DNA from: Dactylis glomerata
Lineage: Eukaryota; Streptophyta; Magnoliopsida; Poales; Poaceae
Assembly: GCA_007115705.1 (NCBI GenBank)
Contig: QXEO01000236.1
Span: 1,551,392 to 1,615,391 of the forward strand
Reading direction: 5' to 3'
DNA length: 64,000 nucleotides
Positions 10,151-22,900 of this stretch are shown in pieces. The notes under the pieces were generated by a model that searched no databases, was not told where the DNA came from, and was given only the letters and a program-made list of their open reading frames with translations. Position 1 is the stretch's first letter. Each line of letters starts with the position of its first letter. A program made the translations under genes and the position numbers.

Positions 10151-12138
10151 CACTACCACCCTTAAAAGGAATATCGTCCCGAGATTCGGAGAGGCTAGAA
10201 AGAAAGATGGGTTTGGGATACTAGGTGGGCTACCACCCTAAAAAAAAACTTTTATGGGTAGTCTAGGTCTTTGGGTTCATAGTAGGCACATATGGGATAT
10301 GACTTAACACTGGGTCATCTTTTGTACCATATGTAGCTTCTACCTTCATTTCCAATAGGTGGGTGCCTATTCATATTTCTATAGCATCCAATCTTCCTCA
10401 AGATGGCTTTAGTATAACTTTCCTCCGTTGAAATGCTTCAATCCAGCAATGACATTTGTTGAACTACTTTGGACACTGAAGGGTCACTCCTTGGGTCAAT
10501 CCGACGACCAAGTTAAGATGTTCTTGGAGCTTCATTTCATACCCTTATTTGATCTTCATAGACTTTCATCTTAGGAGTCGAAACTTCTTGTACACCACTG
10601 TTGGATATAGCTGAACTCTGAGGGTCATCTTCCATTGTAAGTCTTCAACGGTAAGCTTGTGGTTCATCCTCACCGTATTCCTACGTTTGGCATCACTTTC
10701 CTATTGTGAGAGTATAATATCCTATCGTCCTAAGGTTCAGGCTTAACAACGTCGTCTCTCTTGTAGGTATGTCACTCAAAATTTACCATTCCTCATAACA
10801 AGAGCAAACAATATGAGTGATCGTCATGGGGGCCAATCCATGTCGCACCCAATCATTATCTTACATTTGGTTTGGTGCATCTCGCATTCTAACTCTTTGT
10901 CACCTCACTAGTTTTGACAAAAGATTCTATGGATATTGAATCCATGTTTCAATTCCTGTTAAGAATTTTAGAGAACAAATCTATCGATCCTTAGCTAGTG
11001 GTTTGTGTAAACTCTCATATGGAAAAAAAATCTCCTAGCTTGCAGATCCTTCGGTTTTCCATCTCTTGTTCTTTGCTTATTCTTCTTGATACTGAGCATC
11101 TTAGCTGGAGCTGTCAATGTTGTTGTCTTCATGAAGGCTTGTCAAAAAAACACTTTTTTGGGGTTAAATAAAGATGAGAATAGATAGAAGGGATCTAAAG
11201 AAAATTCCTACCCAAAGATAGTAGATCAAGGCAATTCATCTTACAAACAACATCTAACAATTATTCAACTCATCAAGCAACATGGTTTAACCACAAACAA
11301 ACTAGTATGGTCATACCACAATTTGATATGATCATAACGTATTATGATGTCGTTCTTACATAGATCTTAAATGGAGGTCCAACTAAGGCTTCTTGGATGT
11401 CTTCTAGGTAGTAGTCTACTCTTTTCATCTTTGGGGTCCTTCTAGGTGGTGTGCAGTCTATACTTGAGTCTTCCTCCAAGCTCTTCGATAGCTTCCATGT
11501 AGTGCTTCTTGCAGAGTCAAGGAATAACATATGATGTGACAGTCTCTTCTTGATGGTATTCATGAGACAATAACTCTAATGAAAGAGAAAGTATTTTTGA
11601 CCATGAAGTAGATGAGAATAAAAGAAGTTAAAAATTGCAAACACCCTTTTAGTAAAAACTAAGTTAGATAGGTTTTCTATCCTAGGGTATTCCTTAAGCT
11701 CTCTCACCTTTTATTCTTCCTTTGAACTTCTCTTATTGCTCCTGTAGTACCTTGTCTTTATTTCTTGATTTGGGCAAGTAGCTCGTCATTTGCTAAGTAG
11801 TTTTCTATGCCCTAGAACTATTCATGCACAAGCTTCCTTCTAAAACTTCCTTAATTGTTTCCTTTAGTGATAGATCGATCTAACTTGTTGACGATGTCGA
11901 GAAGACAAGTTCCAAAGTAGGTGGATCTTGAAGTCCTTTGAGGTGTCAAAGCTGATGCTCTTCGTCCTTGAGTTGAAATGAAGAGAAGTAGAGACAAAAA
12001 TGACTAAGGGAAGAGTTTACAAGATAATGAGTGTGTAGATTTTAACTTAGAAATAAAAGCAAATCATATATTTCTAAGGGGTCTTTGCCCAATCCTAGGG
12101 TCACGAACCTAAGGGCAACACAATGCTCTGATACCATC
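10151..12138 (-). other. Element A internal region, non-coding
   Basis: About 2 kb between PPT and PBS. Its left end (10151-10193) reads on the minus strand as a purine-rich tract preceded by a degenerate version of the ATCTCG/CGAGAT hairpin found in D and E. No conserved retroviral motif is visible in any frame; the longest minus-strand ORF (11342-11563, 73 codons) is unremarkable. Confidence 0.65.
12125..12136 (-). promoter_or_regulatory. Element A primer-binding site (initiator tRNA-Met)
   Basis: The plus strand reads GCTCTGATACCA, the 3' end of plant initiator tRNA-Met, two bases from the LTR edge at 12139. Confidence 0.85.
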
Positions 12139-14738
12139 TGTAGTGACATCACCTTTTAAAGATGACGATCCCTGTGCTTTTCAGTGCTAGTCCCTGGATC
12201 AAACGCTAGCACACACAATTTAAGATGTAATATCAAGAAACAAAGGACATTTTATTACATCGCATGATCCAGCAATTACATAAAGAAACTTTACAATGCT
12301 CATAGCATAGAGCTTTCAGAGTTTACAACGAAATCGAAGTATAGCATGGAGTCCTTCTTCTTCATGTGCCACAGGCGAACATGCTGCGGATAGACTCGTA
12401 ACCCTGTCGTACCTTTCTTATCGTCAAAACCTACAACATGAAACGTTGCAGCCACAAAGGGTCAATACACTTGAATTGTATTGGCAAGATGTCATTGTTT
12501 GGTGGACACAAATGGAGCCTAACACTTAAATGAATATTTGGCTAGGTGGAGCTTCACGCTTATTTGCGCAAAGCAATTTTATCCTATCATTTTCTCAAAG
12601 CAAAACTTCTGCTAGACAACTTGACTTGGGTGACCTACCCCTGTAGCCACAGGCCGTAGTTATCGTACGGGACACATTGGTCGATAGACACTTACATCAA
12701 ATGTCAAAACCTCAATTACTACATATGGACAACTTGGTTTGGGTGACCTATCCCTGCAGACACTGGCACGTAGAAATGGCACGGGAACTGCTAGCCGATA
12801 GACACTTGCACCAATTGCCATATTCCCAGTTCAACCCACAAGTTTTAATTTTAAGAAGTTGGCATGAGGAGATCCTTGAACTGCTTCAAAATCATGTCGC
12901 TCAAAATTGTCCATAACCGGGGACATGGCTAAGTACTTAGTTTTTAACCCTCTGCAGAGGTGGTGCACTTTTCCCACAAGACTGAGTCAACCTCTTTTGC
13001 CATGATGCTAATTTTGCTCAAATGGCCAAGTGAAGACTAAGACGAGACTTTTCAGAAGCAATCCCTCAGACCAACCCGGACGCTCTCCATCCTACAAATC
13101 ACTACCACCCTCTATCCCTCTGGCTGAGTTCTCGTAACTTAGTTGGTCAAGACAGAGCCCACATGACTCGTGGTTGCACTAGAAGCTTCACGACTTGAAC
13201 GTCTCCAATCTCTTTGTTCCTGGGTGGCCGTCCTCAAGTGAGATACACCTGCTGGTTCAGAGGTTCGATGACATGACCCCAGGGAACCACTCAACATAAA
13301 TCCATCTTACCACTTCCACCCAGGTGTTTCATTAACTTAGTTGTTTGGTTTTTGCAAAACAAGGTTTTCAACACTTAGCCAAAACATGTGAATTTCCCTT
13401 CCCAAAAACATAAGTGTAAGACAAGGTAACCTATAGCAGCAACAAATCTACTAAGGAGATGCAAAGGCTAATCAATGAGACTTAAGCAAGACTTAGCAAA
13501 GCTTTTAAGACAAAATTCTAAAACAACCTACTCATGCATCTTCTACAAGAAAAGCTACTAGTGACAAAATTTTAGTGGGACAAGAAGATGATGACACTTG
13601 CCTTAGTATTTTCTGAAGATTCTACTTCTCTTAATCAACACACGTGGCTCTCCGTACAACTATAAGATAGAAAATACACAACATAAACACACCATTCAAT
13701 GCAACATAATCAAACAAGATAAACAAAAGTGTTTATTTGTTTAGCTTAGTCTTCAAAATCTTAGTGATGATTGGACAAAAGATTGTGGCATAAAGTTGAC
13801 TTGATATGGATGGAGAGAATGGCTAAGTCAAGAGTTTTAAAGATTGATGGGGGTTTTCTATATTGTTAGAAAGTATCAAACACTTAGCAAAATAGCTTAA
13901 GGAGATTCTTAGGCTTGGTTTGAGAAGTTAGATGGATAAATTCTAAGTCATGAGGTTTATCACTTTCATCTTCTTGACTTGAACTCTCTTCTCTTGAACT
14001 TCTTGTTTTGCCTTCAACTCCTTGTCTTCTCTTCAACTTCTTCTCCACGGTATTGATATGGTAAATGTGGATGGAGGTAAGAGTCAAAAATACTTAGAAG
14101 AATTTTGCTAAGAAGAGGGAGTTGATAGATATGCGCTTAGGCATGGATAGAGAGGTGGTCATTGGTAGAGTTGGATGATCATGGTTCATAATAGGTAATT
14201 AGAATTTGATATTTCTAAGTGTTCAATTAACACACCTACAACTTGCAAATAGGATAAACTAGTAGAGTTGACTTTGTAAAAGTGCAAGAAAGTGTGAAAA
14301 GGCTTTTGGTGGGTTGGCATGATCACAAGAACCTATTTTGAAATAGGAGATTTACTCATATGAATTATAGAATGTGAACTATTTCAATTATACTCAAATT
14401 TACACTTTAAATTTGAATAATTCAAAAAAATGTTCAAAATTCGTGTTTCCCTGTTCTGAAGTGTTCCTCTCATTTTTCTAAATCAAGTGATATAAAATTT
14501 GCTAATTTTCAATCTATAAAACTAAGTATATAAATTTTCAAACTTTGACATGAGCTAGTAGTAGTATCGCCTAACCGATTGATCGGAAATTCACAGCAAC
14601 TTATACTTGGAAAAGATAGCAGCGGAGGAAATATATGTATATACGTGCATGTAGATTTGATGGATTTAGCAAATCAGCTAGTCAAGAAGGAAATTAAGAT
14701 CTGTCTCTGCCTAGGACTTTTATACAACGCATCTAGAC

Positions 14739-17700
14739 TTTTGGTGGGAAGGCGCATGTGCAGCGGCGCGCTCGACCCTCTTCCTCAAGTAGCTCCCTCT
14801 TTCCCCATGCGTTCCCCATGCTTGCAGCCGTCTCCGGCGACTTGTTCCTCACAGCCGGACAGGGGGGCCTGCCTAGTGCTGTGAAGCGACAGCACAGGGG
14901 CGCCGCCGGCCCAAAGCAAGGTGGGTAGGGACGGCCAGCTGCACCCACGAGTGAAATTGCAAAAATCCATAATTACTTTTGTTGCATGGCTACCTTTTTC
15001 CCATTAAAGATTCACATGCTTAAGAATACTTCAATCATAACAAAAAAACACTCGCCCCATTCCTCATTGTCTTTATGTCACTACAATTGGCTGTTGAGGG
15101 AGTAAAGTAGCCCTCTGGTTTGTCAGTTCATAATCTTTGCCACAACATTTGCCCTTGAAGATTAGCATCGGCACAACATCATGAATTTACCAAACAATCA
15201 TAGGCCTTAAACTCGATTCTCATTCTCACTTAGGCATTTGATTCGGATAAAAGAGCAATCATCCTGGGAGCTCTAATTATATTAAGAAACTCAACATAGT
15301 ATCGGTCAATTTCTGTCAGCCTACCATGCACTAAAAGCTAAACAATCTGCGTGAAATCATATCTAAGAAGGCTGCTTGCCCGTTACTTTTTGTTCTCCGA
15401 TAGTCCTATACAAGCAATCAAGAGACAACGCACAACAGTTCTTATTACACATTAGTACAAACACGATTACAGGCATAGAGGCAGAATGAAATTGGCAAGA
15501 GCCTGCTGCTTCCCATCTCCGTGACTTTGGGAAAGGAATTGGAGCAGAGCAGGGTGATGCCGGATTGCCGGTCGCGCCGCAACGACTCCAAATAGCAGGT
15601 GCGTAGAAGCTAGACAGGAAGGGACGCATGACCAGCTGCTCGCGGCCGGGGCTCTCGCCCTCGCGCCGTGCCAAGTCGCTCGCAACGGGAAGCTAGGCAA
15701 GGAGCTGAGGTAGGTGCACGGGAGGCCGCCTGGTTTATTGGCTGCAGGCCTCGGGAGGCCGGACGAGGCACGATTTGGAAGCCATAACGCGCACGACTCA
15801 TATACGGGAGGAAGCAGAGGGACGAACGCTGGGGCCTGGGTTTTTTTACCCATACGACTCGCGGAAGGGAATAAATAGACGAACTAAGGCTTGGATCCGG
15901 TTTTGTGACACCGATTTTTCGTGCGGAAGCTAGAAGCGAGGACGTAGCCTATCGGTCTTTTTGACGTACGAAATCATGGATTCGGTTTTTTAACGTACCA
16001 CGGTTTTTAAACCATCACGTCCTCAAGTCGTATTATTAGTCTAGATAGACTAGATATTCCAATCCATCGGTAGGTACGTCGCTCTAAAATGACCCCTTAT
16101 TTTCGGAGTATTTACAGGGGACTGCCACCGCGAAGTGAACAAACCGGTTCAATTATTCGTTTTTCCCTACTGCCCTCTCGCCAGGTATCCAGCGGCGGCG
16201 CAGGCTGGGAGCGTAAGGTTGAGGTCGCCGCGACCTCACCAGATTGGGAGGCCGAGCTCGCCGTTTTGCGAGGCTGGGAGTGAGCGGGAAGGTATAGGCT
16301 CAAGCTCGCCGGTTTGCGAGATTGGGAGCGGCAAGGTGGAGGTCGTCGCAAAATAAGTAATCGACCCGCAATGTGGCATCTTCCTTGCGCACTGCCTCCG
16401 CTGGCCTCCACCGCTCCATCCGCGCGCTGGAGCATCCATCCTCCTCGAGTGTGGCCGTTTGGCGGCGGGGACATGCCAGTCGACGGGGGCTACCGTCGGT
16501 GAGCAAGCGGATCTGGGAAGTGGTGCTGCGCAGGAAGACGCCGACGGACCGAGACGTTGAGCTGGATACCTCGGAGGGGCGTGGCGGCGCTCGAGACAGC
16601 CGGCGTGGACGTGGGCTCGTCGGGCGAAAAGGTGGCTGCAGCCGCAAGCTGGAGAGAGATGAGCTCGTGGGTGGGGGAAAGAGGCAGGACGCGTGCGATT
16701 GAGAGAGGTCGGGGCAGAGAGAGCTAGCGGGTGGAGGAAAGAGGGAGGACGCGCACGACTGAGAGAGGACAGGGCGGAGCATTGCGAGACCGGTGGCTTC
16801 GAGCTCTGCGCAGCCGTGTTTGGAAGCGTCGTGGACGGCGGCGGCCGCAACCATGACCGCAGAGCAGTGGCTCGGCGCCGCCTACCCTGATGAGAGGGCG
16901 TCGTCTCTGTGGCGAACGATCCAGTACATGCCTGCCCTGCACGTCGGGCAGCGGCTGCTGCGCACCAGCACGTCCACTCCCCTGCGCTCTAGCTCAATCC
17001 TTCACAAAAGAGCAGGTACTGCAACTAAAACCGGATGAAAATTGTTGGCAGCGAGGGCTTGCTGCTGGCTTGCTGCCTTGCAAGAGCAAGTGGATAAGAT
17101 AGGACTTAGGAGCGATCAGGAGCGATGGATGGGTGGCTCTCCTGCGGGGCTAGGTGGGTCAGGGACTCAGGGGGTTAGCTGGGGTGGGTCTTGCCGGCTG
17201 ATTTTCCTTCTATTAAAATCTTTTGTTTTAGTTTATTTTCAGATTTCGAAACAGAGTAAGGAACACGATTTGGGGGGATTTTAAAAGGGAATTAATTTGG
17301 AATTTTTTTGAAAAAATTATGGAGGTTTTAAACCACACTTTTCAAACATAAAAATATTATTCTAAGACTTGTTCTGAATTTTAAAATAAAATAAGAGAGG
17401 AGAAATGGTTTGAACCCTAGGAATAATTTAGCGATAGCAGAAGCTACGGTGCAACAGCCAACTTGCTTATAAAACGTACCAACCTTGGCAAGATGTTATA
17501 TACAATTAGATGAGGATGTGGACAAAATGATGGGAGTTTAGACTTGTATGACAAAGATATTACATAAAAAACTATTAGGCAGATTGAAGTGTTTCAGAGG
17601 CAATAGGGTCATATTCAGTTGACTCTGTTGCAAAGGATATAATGCATTGGCAGTAAAAAATCATTTAATAAGTGCCCTGTTAGGTATTACTATGGAGTAA

Positions 17701-17960
17701 CTTTGTATAAACTATATGAAATCTTCACTCAAAAAGTTACAATTCATTAAAAACTAATTATTTGAGATGTAATATGAGATTTACTACATCAATGCAGCCG
17801 CTGAGGGTTGGCTAGCGTAGCCGGTAATTTACCGGTGCTTAATGGATGCAAAAGGTGAGAGTGTGAGTAAGACACAATGTTAGTTACTCAAAAGTCGCAT
17901 GTGATAAAGTTATAAAAATCTTTAAGGTTTTTCCGTTGCAACGCACGGGTATTTAGCTAG
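14739..17960 (+). mobile_element. Insertion with Helitron-like 3' terminus inside A's 5' LTR
   Basis: The segment is absent from the other A LTR copy. The right end has a short GC stem (CCGT/ACGG around TGCAACGC) followed after 7 bases by CTAG and then a host T (17961), which fits a Helitron 3' end inserted at A^T (copy 1 has ATTATAAC). No matching 5' TC terminus is seen: the left junction follows CATCTAGAC, and 442 bp of LTR (8298-8739 in copy 1) are missing, so a deletion probably removed the 5' end. The GC-rich interior (about 15500-17180) may be captured gene fragments, but no protein is recognised and no Rep/helicase ORF is present. Confidence 0.5.
16195..16780. repeat. Imperfect tandem repeats in GC-rich part of the insertion
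   Basis: Units containing AGCTCGCCG-TTTGCGAG and a CTGGGAG or TTGGGAG core recur about every 53 bp (16253-16330, with weaker copies from 16195). A second, roughly 65-75 bp unit (GGAAAGAGG, GGACGCG, GAGAGAGG) is duplicated at about 16654-16718 and 16718-16778. They explain why several overlapping long ORFs appear here. Confidence 0.5.
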
Positions 17961-19100
17961 TAACTAATATAATGCAGATCGTACAGTAGGGATCGAACTG
18001 AGGAGGCCGGAGGGTGTCCTCATACCATGGTGTTCATGTCACGCAGCCGCTTGGGAAGACGACCATGGCCAGCTTGGGTGGCGGCGTTCCAGCGATCTTA
18101 GGCGACGGAGAGGTACACTAAGGGATACGACAGCTTACGTCGGTCACCCTGATATGGTCGGCGTTGACTCCTGGTTCCGTCGGTGGTGTCTGAGAAGGCC
18201 TCCTTTGTCGGCAATAGCATCGTTGAAGCGAGATCGGTGACGCGGCAACAGTAACAAGATGATACAAGATCATGTCCTGAAGGTAGGCGACGGTAAGAGG
18301 AGTCCACGAATAAAAGGAATCAAACCATAAGTTTACTTATGCGACGTATTAGTCCGATGAACTCCAATGACATCGTGGCCATCGGCGAGAACATGATGCA
18401 ACACCATGTCTTGAAGGTAGTACTTGATGAGAGGAGTCTTCTGGTATGAGGGAAAGACGATATGATCACCAAGGGCGACGGAATCTTGTGATGAACTCGA
18501 GTTTAGGAGCTGATATTGGCATGGTTGGTAAGGGCTGTAGAGAGGTCCTTTGGGAAAGGTTTGAGCATAAAAGTGAAGGAGATGAATAAGGGTATCACGA
18601 TGCTCTCGTTGGTTAGTCTTAAGATCGCCTGAGGCGGGAGATCATGGAACGTATGCCAACGGGTGGCATTCAGGGCGCCGGTTTCGTTTGGGCTATTAAG
18701 ACCATAAAGTGGTGAAGTAACTCCCTGAATAAGTTGCCCATAGAATATGGAGTAAATTTCGTGTTGAAGTCAAGAAGAAACAGTCGTTGTATTGATGGGT
18801 TAAGAGAGAAGGAGGTGGCTGCCATTGGTAATGTAACCTACAAGCTGGAGGTTGAAGACGACACGAGTGCTCGCTCGGTCACCTGGGCTGGTCGGCCTGG
18901 TCGGCCTATTTGGGCCAGGCGGATGTGGCCCAGTTGGGTGCTTTGTTTTTCTTTTTGATTCTTCCTTTTCCTTTTTCTGTTTTCTTTTGTAACTTTTGAT
19001 TTAGAGCTTCAATTAACTCAAATAAAATTTTAAAATTTTATAATATTGTCCTCAGTCAATGCAGTCACATAGGTACTGGTTTTGATCAAAATAAATTGCT

Positions 19101-21591
19101 TTGTAGGTCAAGAGTGACGGTGGGAGGGTGAGAGAGGGTCAGAGGGATGCCTTGCTTAAGAAGGTATGGTTGCTGCATGCTTTAAACAAGGTTTGACAAG
19201 ATTTTAAAATATGCAAGTGTCTCTCCAATAGCTACCTCCAACCACTAGAGGACAAGGAAGCGAGGGTGATGCTACAGTACATTTCGTCCAGAGGGGTGTC
19301 AAAGTGCTGGAGAGGTCAAAGTGGTGGTTTGGTGAAGTTTCAAATAATTTTGAATTAGATAGGGATAGATATGGTGGTGATTTTATGCATGATGCAATTC
19401 TTGGATTATTGGCTAGTCTCATATGCACCAAGCAATGGCATGCATAGATGGTTTAGATGGGAGTGATTTGGTGGGATTAATAGTATTGCCAAATTGGAAG
19501 ATTTTAGTTGATAATAGGCAAGATCACCAAAATTGGAATGTGAAATTTGCCATATACTACTTGAGACAAGATTTTGAAAATTTGAAGATGAACCACTAGG
19601 GTTTTGGGTCCATAGGGTCCTATAGGGATAGGAGAACATGGTAGGAGATTATAAAATACTTGATGAGAAGAAAAAGTGCATGAAATAATATAGTTACCAT
19701 TCATATGCATTTTCTTAAACAAGAAAGATGAGGTAAAGAAATAGTTATTTTGATGGAGGAAGAGTGATATTGTGCATGAATAACATTTCCAAATGCTAGT
19801 AGAGAGGAAATGAATCTATGGAGGAATTTTATGATGAGTGCTGACAATTTACCAAGAGGATCAAGGAAAACTAGAAAGTGAAATCAGTTTTGACTAGGGT
19901 TCAAAACCTAGTCACATAAATAGGTGGCATGCTTCAAAATGCACTAACATGTGCATAGATAGCTAGAGTAGATCAAAAGGAAGAGGAATAGGTCATAGGA
20001 TGGTCTCTGAACAATTAATTTCGAAATCTAGAAGTGTGACCAAAACTGCATCTAATAATAGTCAAATGGTCAGTGGTTTGATTAGGGTCAGAAACAGGAT
20101 TAGAACAAGTAGCAGATGACTTCAAATGAATAAGTGGTAATGGAAGGAATGGAAGAACACATGCCAAAGATGAGTTATGTGGTGGACATTTCCCTGGATA
20201 GAAAGTATGAGCTTAATACAAGTGTCTAAAAACTAAAACTGTTAACAAGAGTGTAGATAGCCTGCACATAAGGTGTTTGATGAAATTCCTGTAAGAGATG
20301 ATTCTCTAAATTTGAGTGGAACCTTTTTATGGTTGGATGAAGATGATTCTTATAACACCATGGGTGCTTTCCTTAGGCTAGTTTGATTGGTTTTAAAATT
20401 CCTCAAAATGGGGCTCCTAATGTCTTATGGTAAAACTAAGACATTAGAGTTAGGGTTTTAGGATTGAGAGGAAAACAACTTGTGTTGGTCGATTTACAAA
20501 CAAGAGTTGATTCTAGCCAAGTGGTTTTTTTTAATATTAGAGAGAGATCTCAAAACATTTATAAACCCTGGGTACTATTCCCATAGTTTTCAGGGACAGG
20601 AATAATACCAGAGAGGTATTCTTCCCATTTCTCCTATCCTTGTAAAAAGGAAAAGTATTTGGGAAAACACTTTTATAGAGGATATTGAAAAATAAAATGA
20701 GTGCTCATAAAGAGGGAACCTCATTTCTGATTTTTTGATAAACTTGAGTTTTGGAAATAAATACTCCTTCCATAAGGAATAGAGTTGTAGGGTTTTACAA
20801 AGAGGGAACCATCAAAATTAGGTTTTATATAGAAAATATATTGAAAGCAATTAATAAGAACATCCCCACTAACATCTTATAATTTGATGTGCTTTAGATA
20901 AGTTAGGCCACAGGCCTACCTGTAGATCATAGCTGCACACAAGGAACCCAATCAAAGTCAAACAAAGTCACACAAAGTCAACTCGCCACACAAGGTCAAT
21001 CATTTGCAGCTAATCTAGCATCACCAGAAACAATGATTGAACAAGTGCTCAAGGATGATCATGCCATGGTCAAGTAGAAAAGAGTTTCAAATAAAGGAGT
21101 AAAGCTTTTGTAGATTTTTCAGAAACTAGTGGAGACATAGCATCTCATTTAGAAAGTTTTCTTAAAGGTGTTTGAAATCCTTTTATAAATATCAACAAAA
21201 TATAAATTTGTAAAATAGTGGGACCACTCTACTTTGTAGGTCCAGATAATTTTGTAAATACTTAGTTTTGATAAAAGCTTTCTCTCAAAGATAAATCTTG
21301 GCGCTTATTTTGGACAAATAAAATAATTTGAAAAAGGAGAGGTTGCCAAGATAATGGTTTTAGAAAATTAGCTAGAAGCACAAATAAAGGCATGATCACA
21401 AGGGCACAAGGATTGTGTTGGTTCACAATAGTGCTCAACAAGCAAGTCAAACAGACATCATTAACATAACAACCAAGACAAACAAGCAAGAAATAGTACT
21501 TCCAGAGGTTTGCACAAAAAGTTTTTGTTAGCCCTCATTTTTGGCTCACTAAACACTACTTAAATAGGGTTACAGAAAGTGGGGTGTTACA
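19101..21591 (-). repeat. LTR-like fragment joined to A's truncated LTR
   Basis: No similarity to the other A LTR copy. It ends at plus-strand GGGGTGTTACA (21581-21591), the minus-strand TGTAACACCCC that typically opens Gypsy LTRs, so this may be the 5' part of another LTR. No PBS, PPT or coding domain is visible. The small ORFs do not resemble any family. This is a weak assignment. Confidence 0.35.
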
Positions 21592-22900
21592 TAACACCAA
21601 GGTTAGGTGCGATTGCACAAAACCCATATATCGACACACTTGTTGTTGACCCCAGATTTTGGTCTAATAAGTTGCAGCTATAACCCAAATATAGGGTTTT
21701 AGGCTCTTAAAAGTGTATATGACATGTGGGCATGCATTCTATGCCACATACCATAATTATGTGACAAAATATATTTTTTAGCATAACAAAAGAAAAATAG
21801 TCATTATGCACGTGAAAATATTTAGAATATAGAGATTATGCTCTAGATTTTTGAATAACAAGATGCACTTGATGTGCGTCTTTGGATTAATTTTATTCCA
21901 TTTTAAATGACTTCTTTTGTCACATTAATGTGAAATCTTTGTAAATTCGAGCATAAACTAAGAAACACTCACAACCCAAAATAACAAGAATCTGATGGAG
22001 TAGATACACTTTTAAGTCCCTAAATCAACTACATCGGCTAGCTGCAAATTGGGTCAGCCACAAAAGTTGTTTTATTATGGGTTCTGTGCAACAATGGCAC
22101 CAAATTTTGGTGCTATGTGCAATTTTCTCTATATAGGAGCATTTTAGGTGTATCTAGTTGGATATGAAAATAGGGTGTACCCTAGTTCTAGTAGCCAAAT
22201 TTAACTGGTGCCTCCCCCAAAATATTTCACGCCCCAGAGTTTCAAACACTACGAACTATACTTTCCCTCCCTCCCCCAAAAATATTTTTGTGCCCCAAAG
22301 TTTCAAACACTGCGAACTATTTTCCCTCTATGGTGCCAATGTGCCCCCACCGACCATACCCTCCTCCCCCGGGTACTCCCTCCCCCACACATAAATCATC
22401 CTCTGGAAAACTCCAAACCCCTATCTCACCCCCAAGACAACCACCATGTCGGAACATCACTGCTGCTCATCCTCGCGCTACCCACCGCACCTTTGAACAA
22501 GATAGTCCTCATCGACCATTCTACTGGAGCCGCTTCAGCTGCGGTCTCGACCACTGTACCGGATCCTCTTCACCGATGGCCACCGCACATGACCAGCTTC
22601 ATCAACTCCACCGTGCACTGCACTGGATCTACATCACCGACTCTCTCGTCCACCGCACTAAAGTATCGTCGACCGCCACTGGTCTGCTTCACCGCCACCG
22701 ACAGCGACCGCAACCGTACAGGAGCACCACAGCATCATGCAGTGCAAGGGATCTACTTCACTGTGTCCCTCATGTACATCTCCTGTCGCGCTTCACTGAC
22801 CTCACCGTTCACTACATGGATCTGCTTCACTGACGCTCACGCCCACCGTAGGGGCTAATCGTCCGAGATCTGTATCGCCGCCGCCGGCAGTCACTGCAAG
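21592..22900. other. Unassigned region with C-rich segment
   Basis: 21592-22200 is AT-rich and featureless. 22211-22330 contains a tandem duplication of about 63 bp (AGTTTCAAACACT followed by CGAACTAT, twice). 22320-22860 is C-rich, with two overlapping plus-strand ORFs of 216 and 181 codons in different frames. Both are low-complexity Pro/Ser/Thr/His reading and neither is recognised. It could be the 5' end of a decayed gene or of a transposon; I cannot decide. Confidence 0.35.

Larger units (their letters stand above)
6834..19100 (-). mobile_element. Element A: non-coding Gypsy-like LTR retrotransposon (tRNA-iMet primed), rearranged
   Basis: The two LTR copies are 6834-10150 (3' LTR, its distal part displaced to the left by S1) and 12139-19100 (5' LTR). 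They align along 6834-8297 with 13275-14738, and along 8740-9910 with 17961-19100, at roughly 1% divergence. The internal region is only about 2 kb, with no gag or pol. The LTR starts TGTAACATCCC and ends in ACTACA on the minus strand, with an iMet PBS. PPT-side sequence resembles that of D and E, so A is probably a non-autonomous relative of Tekay-type elements. Its right LTR lacks the final 240 bp seen at 9911-10150. Confidence 0.8.
12139..19100 (-). repeat. Element A 5' LTR, interrupted and truncated
   Basis: Starts (plus) TGTAGTGACATCACC directly after the PBS. 12139-13274 has its counterpart outside the window (left of S1); 13275-14738 and 17961-19100 match the 3' LTR. It is interrupted at 14739-17960 and stops at 19100, 240 bp short of the LTR end. 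It includes a 12-bp palindrome CCTCTGCAGAGG at 12949-12960, within a block (12905-12985) shared with the LTRs of D and E. Confidence 0.8.

Noticed and set aside
12121..12136. tRNA-Met gene fragment
   Set aside because: Only the 3' end complement is present, at an LTR edge: it is a primer-binding site. The same applies at 47822 and 61085, and for tRNA-Asp at 5213.
16236..16854. Several 60-200 codon ORFs on both strands in the GC-rich insertion
   Set aside because: All six frames are open because of GC-rich tandem repeats; no recognisable protein.
22208..22858. Overlapping 216- and 181-codon plus-strand ORFs
   Set aside because: Different frames over the same C-rich sequence, low-complexity Pro/Ser/Thr/His composition, no domain; not supported as a gene.
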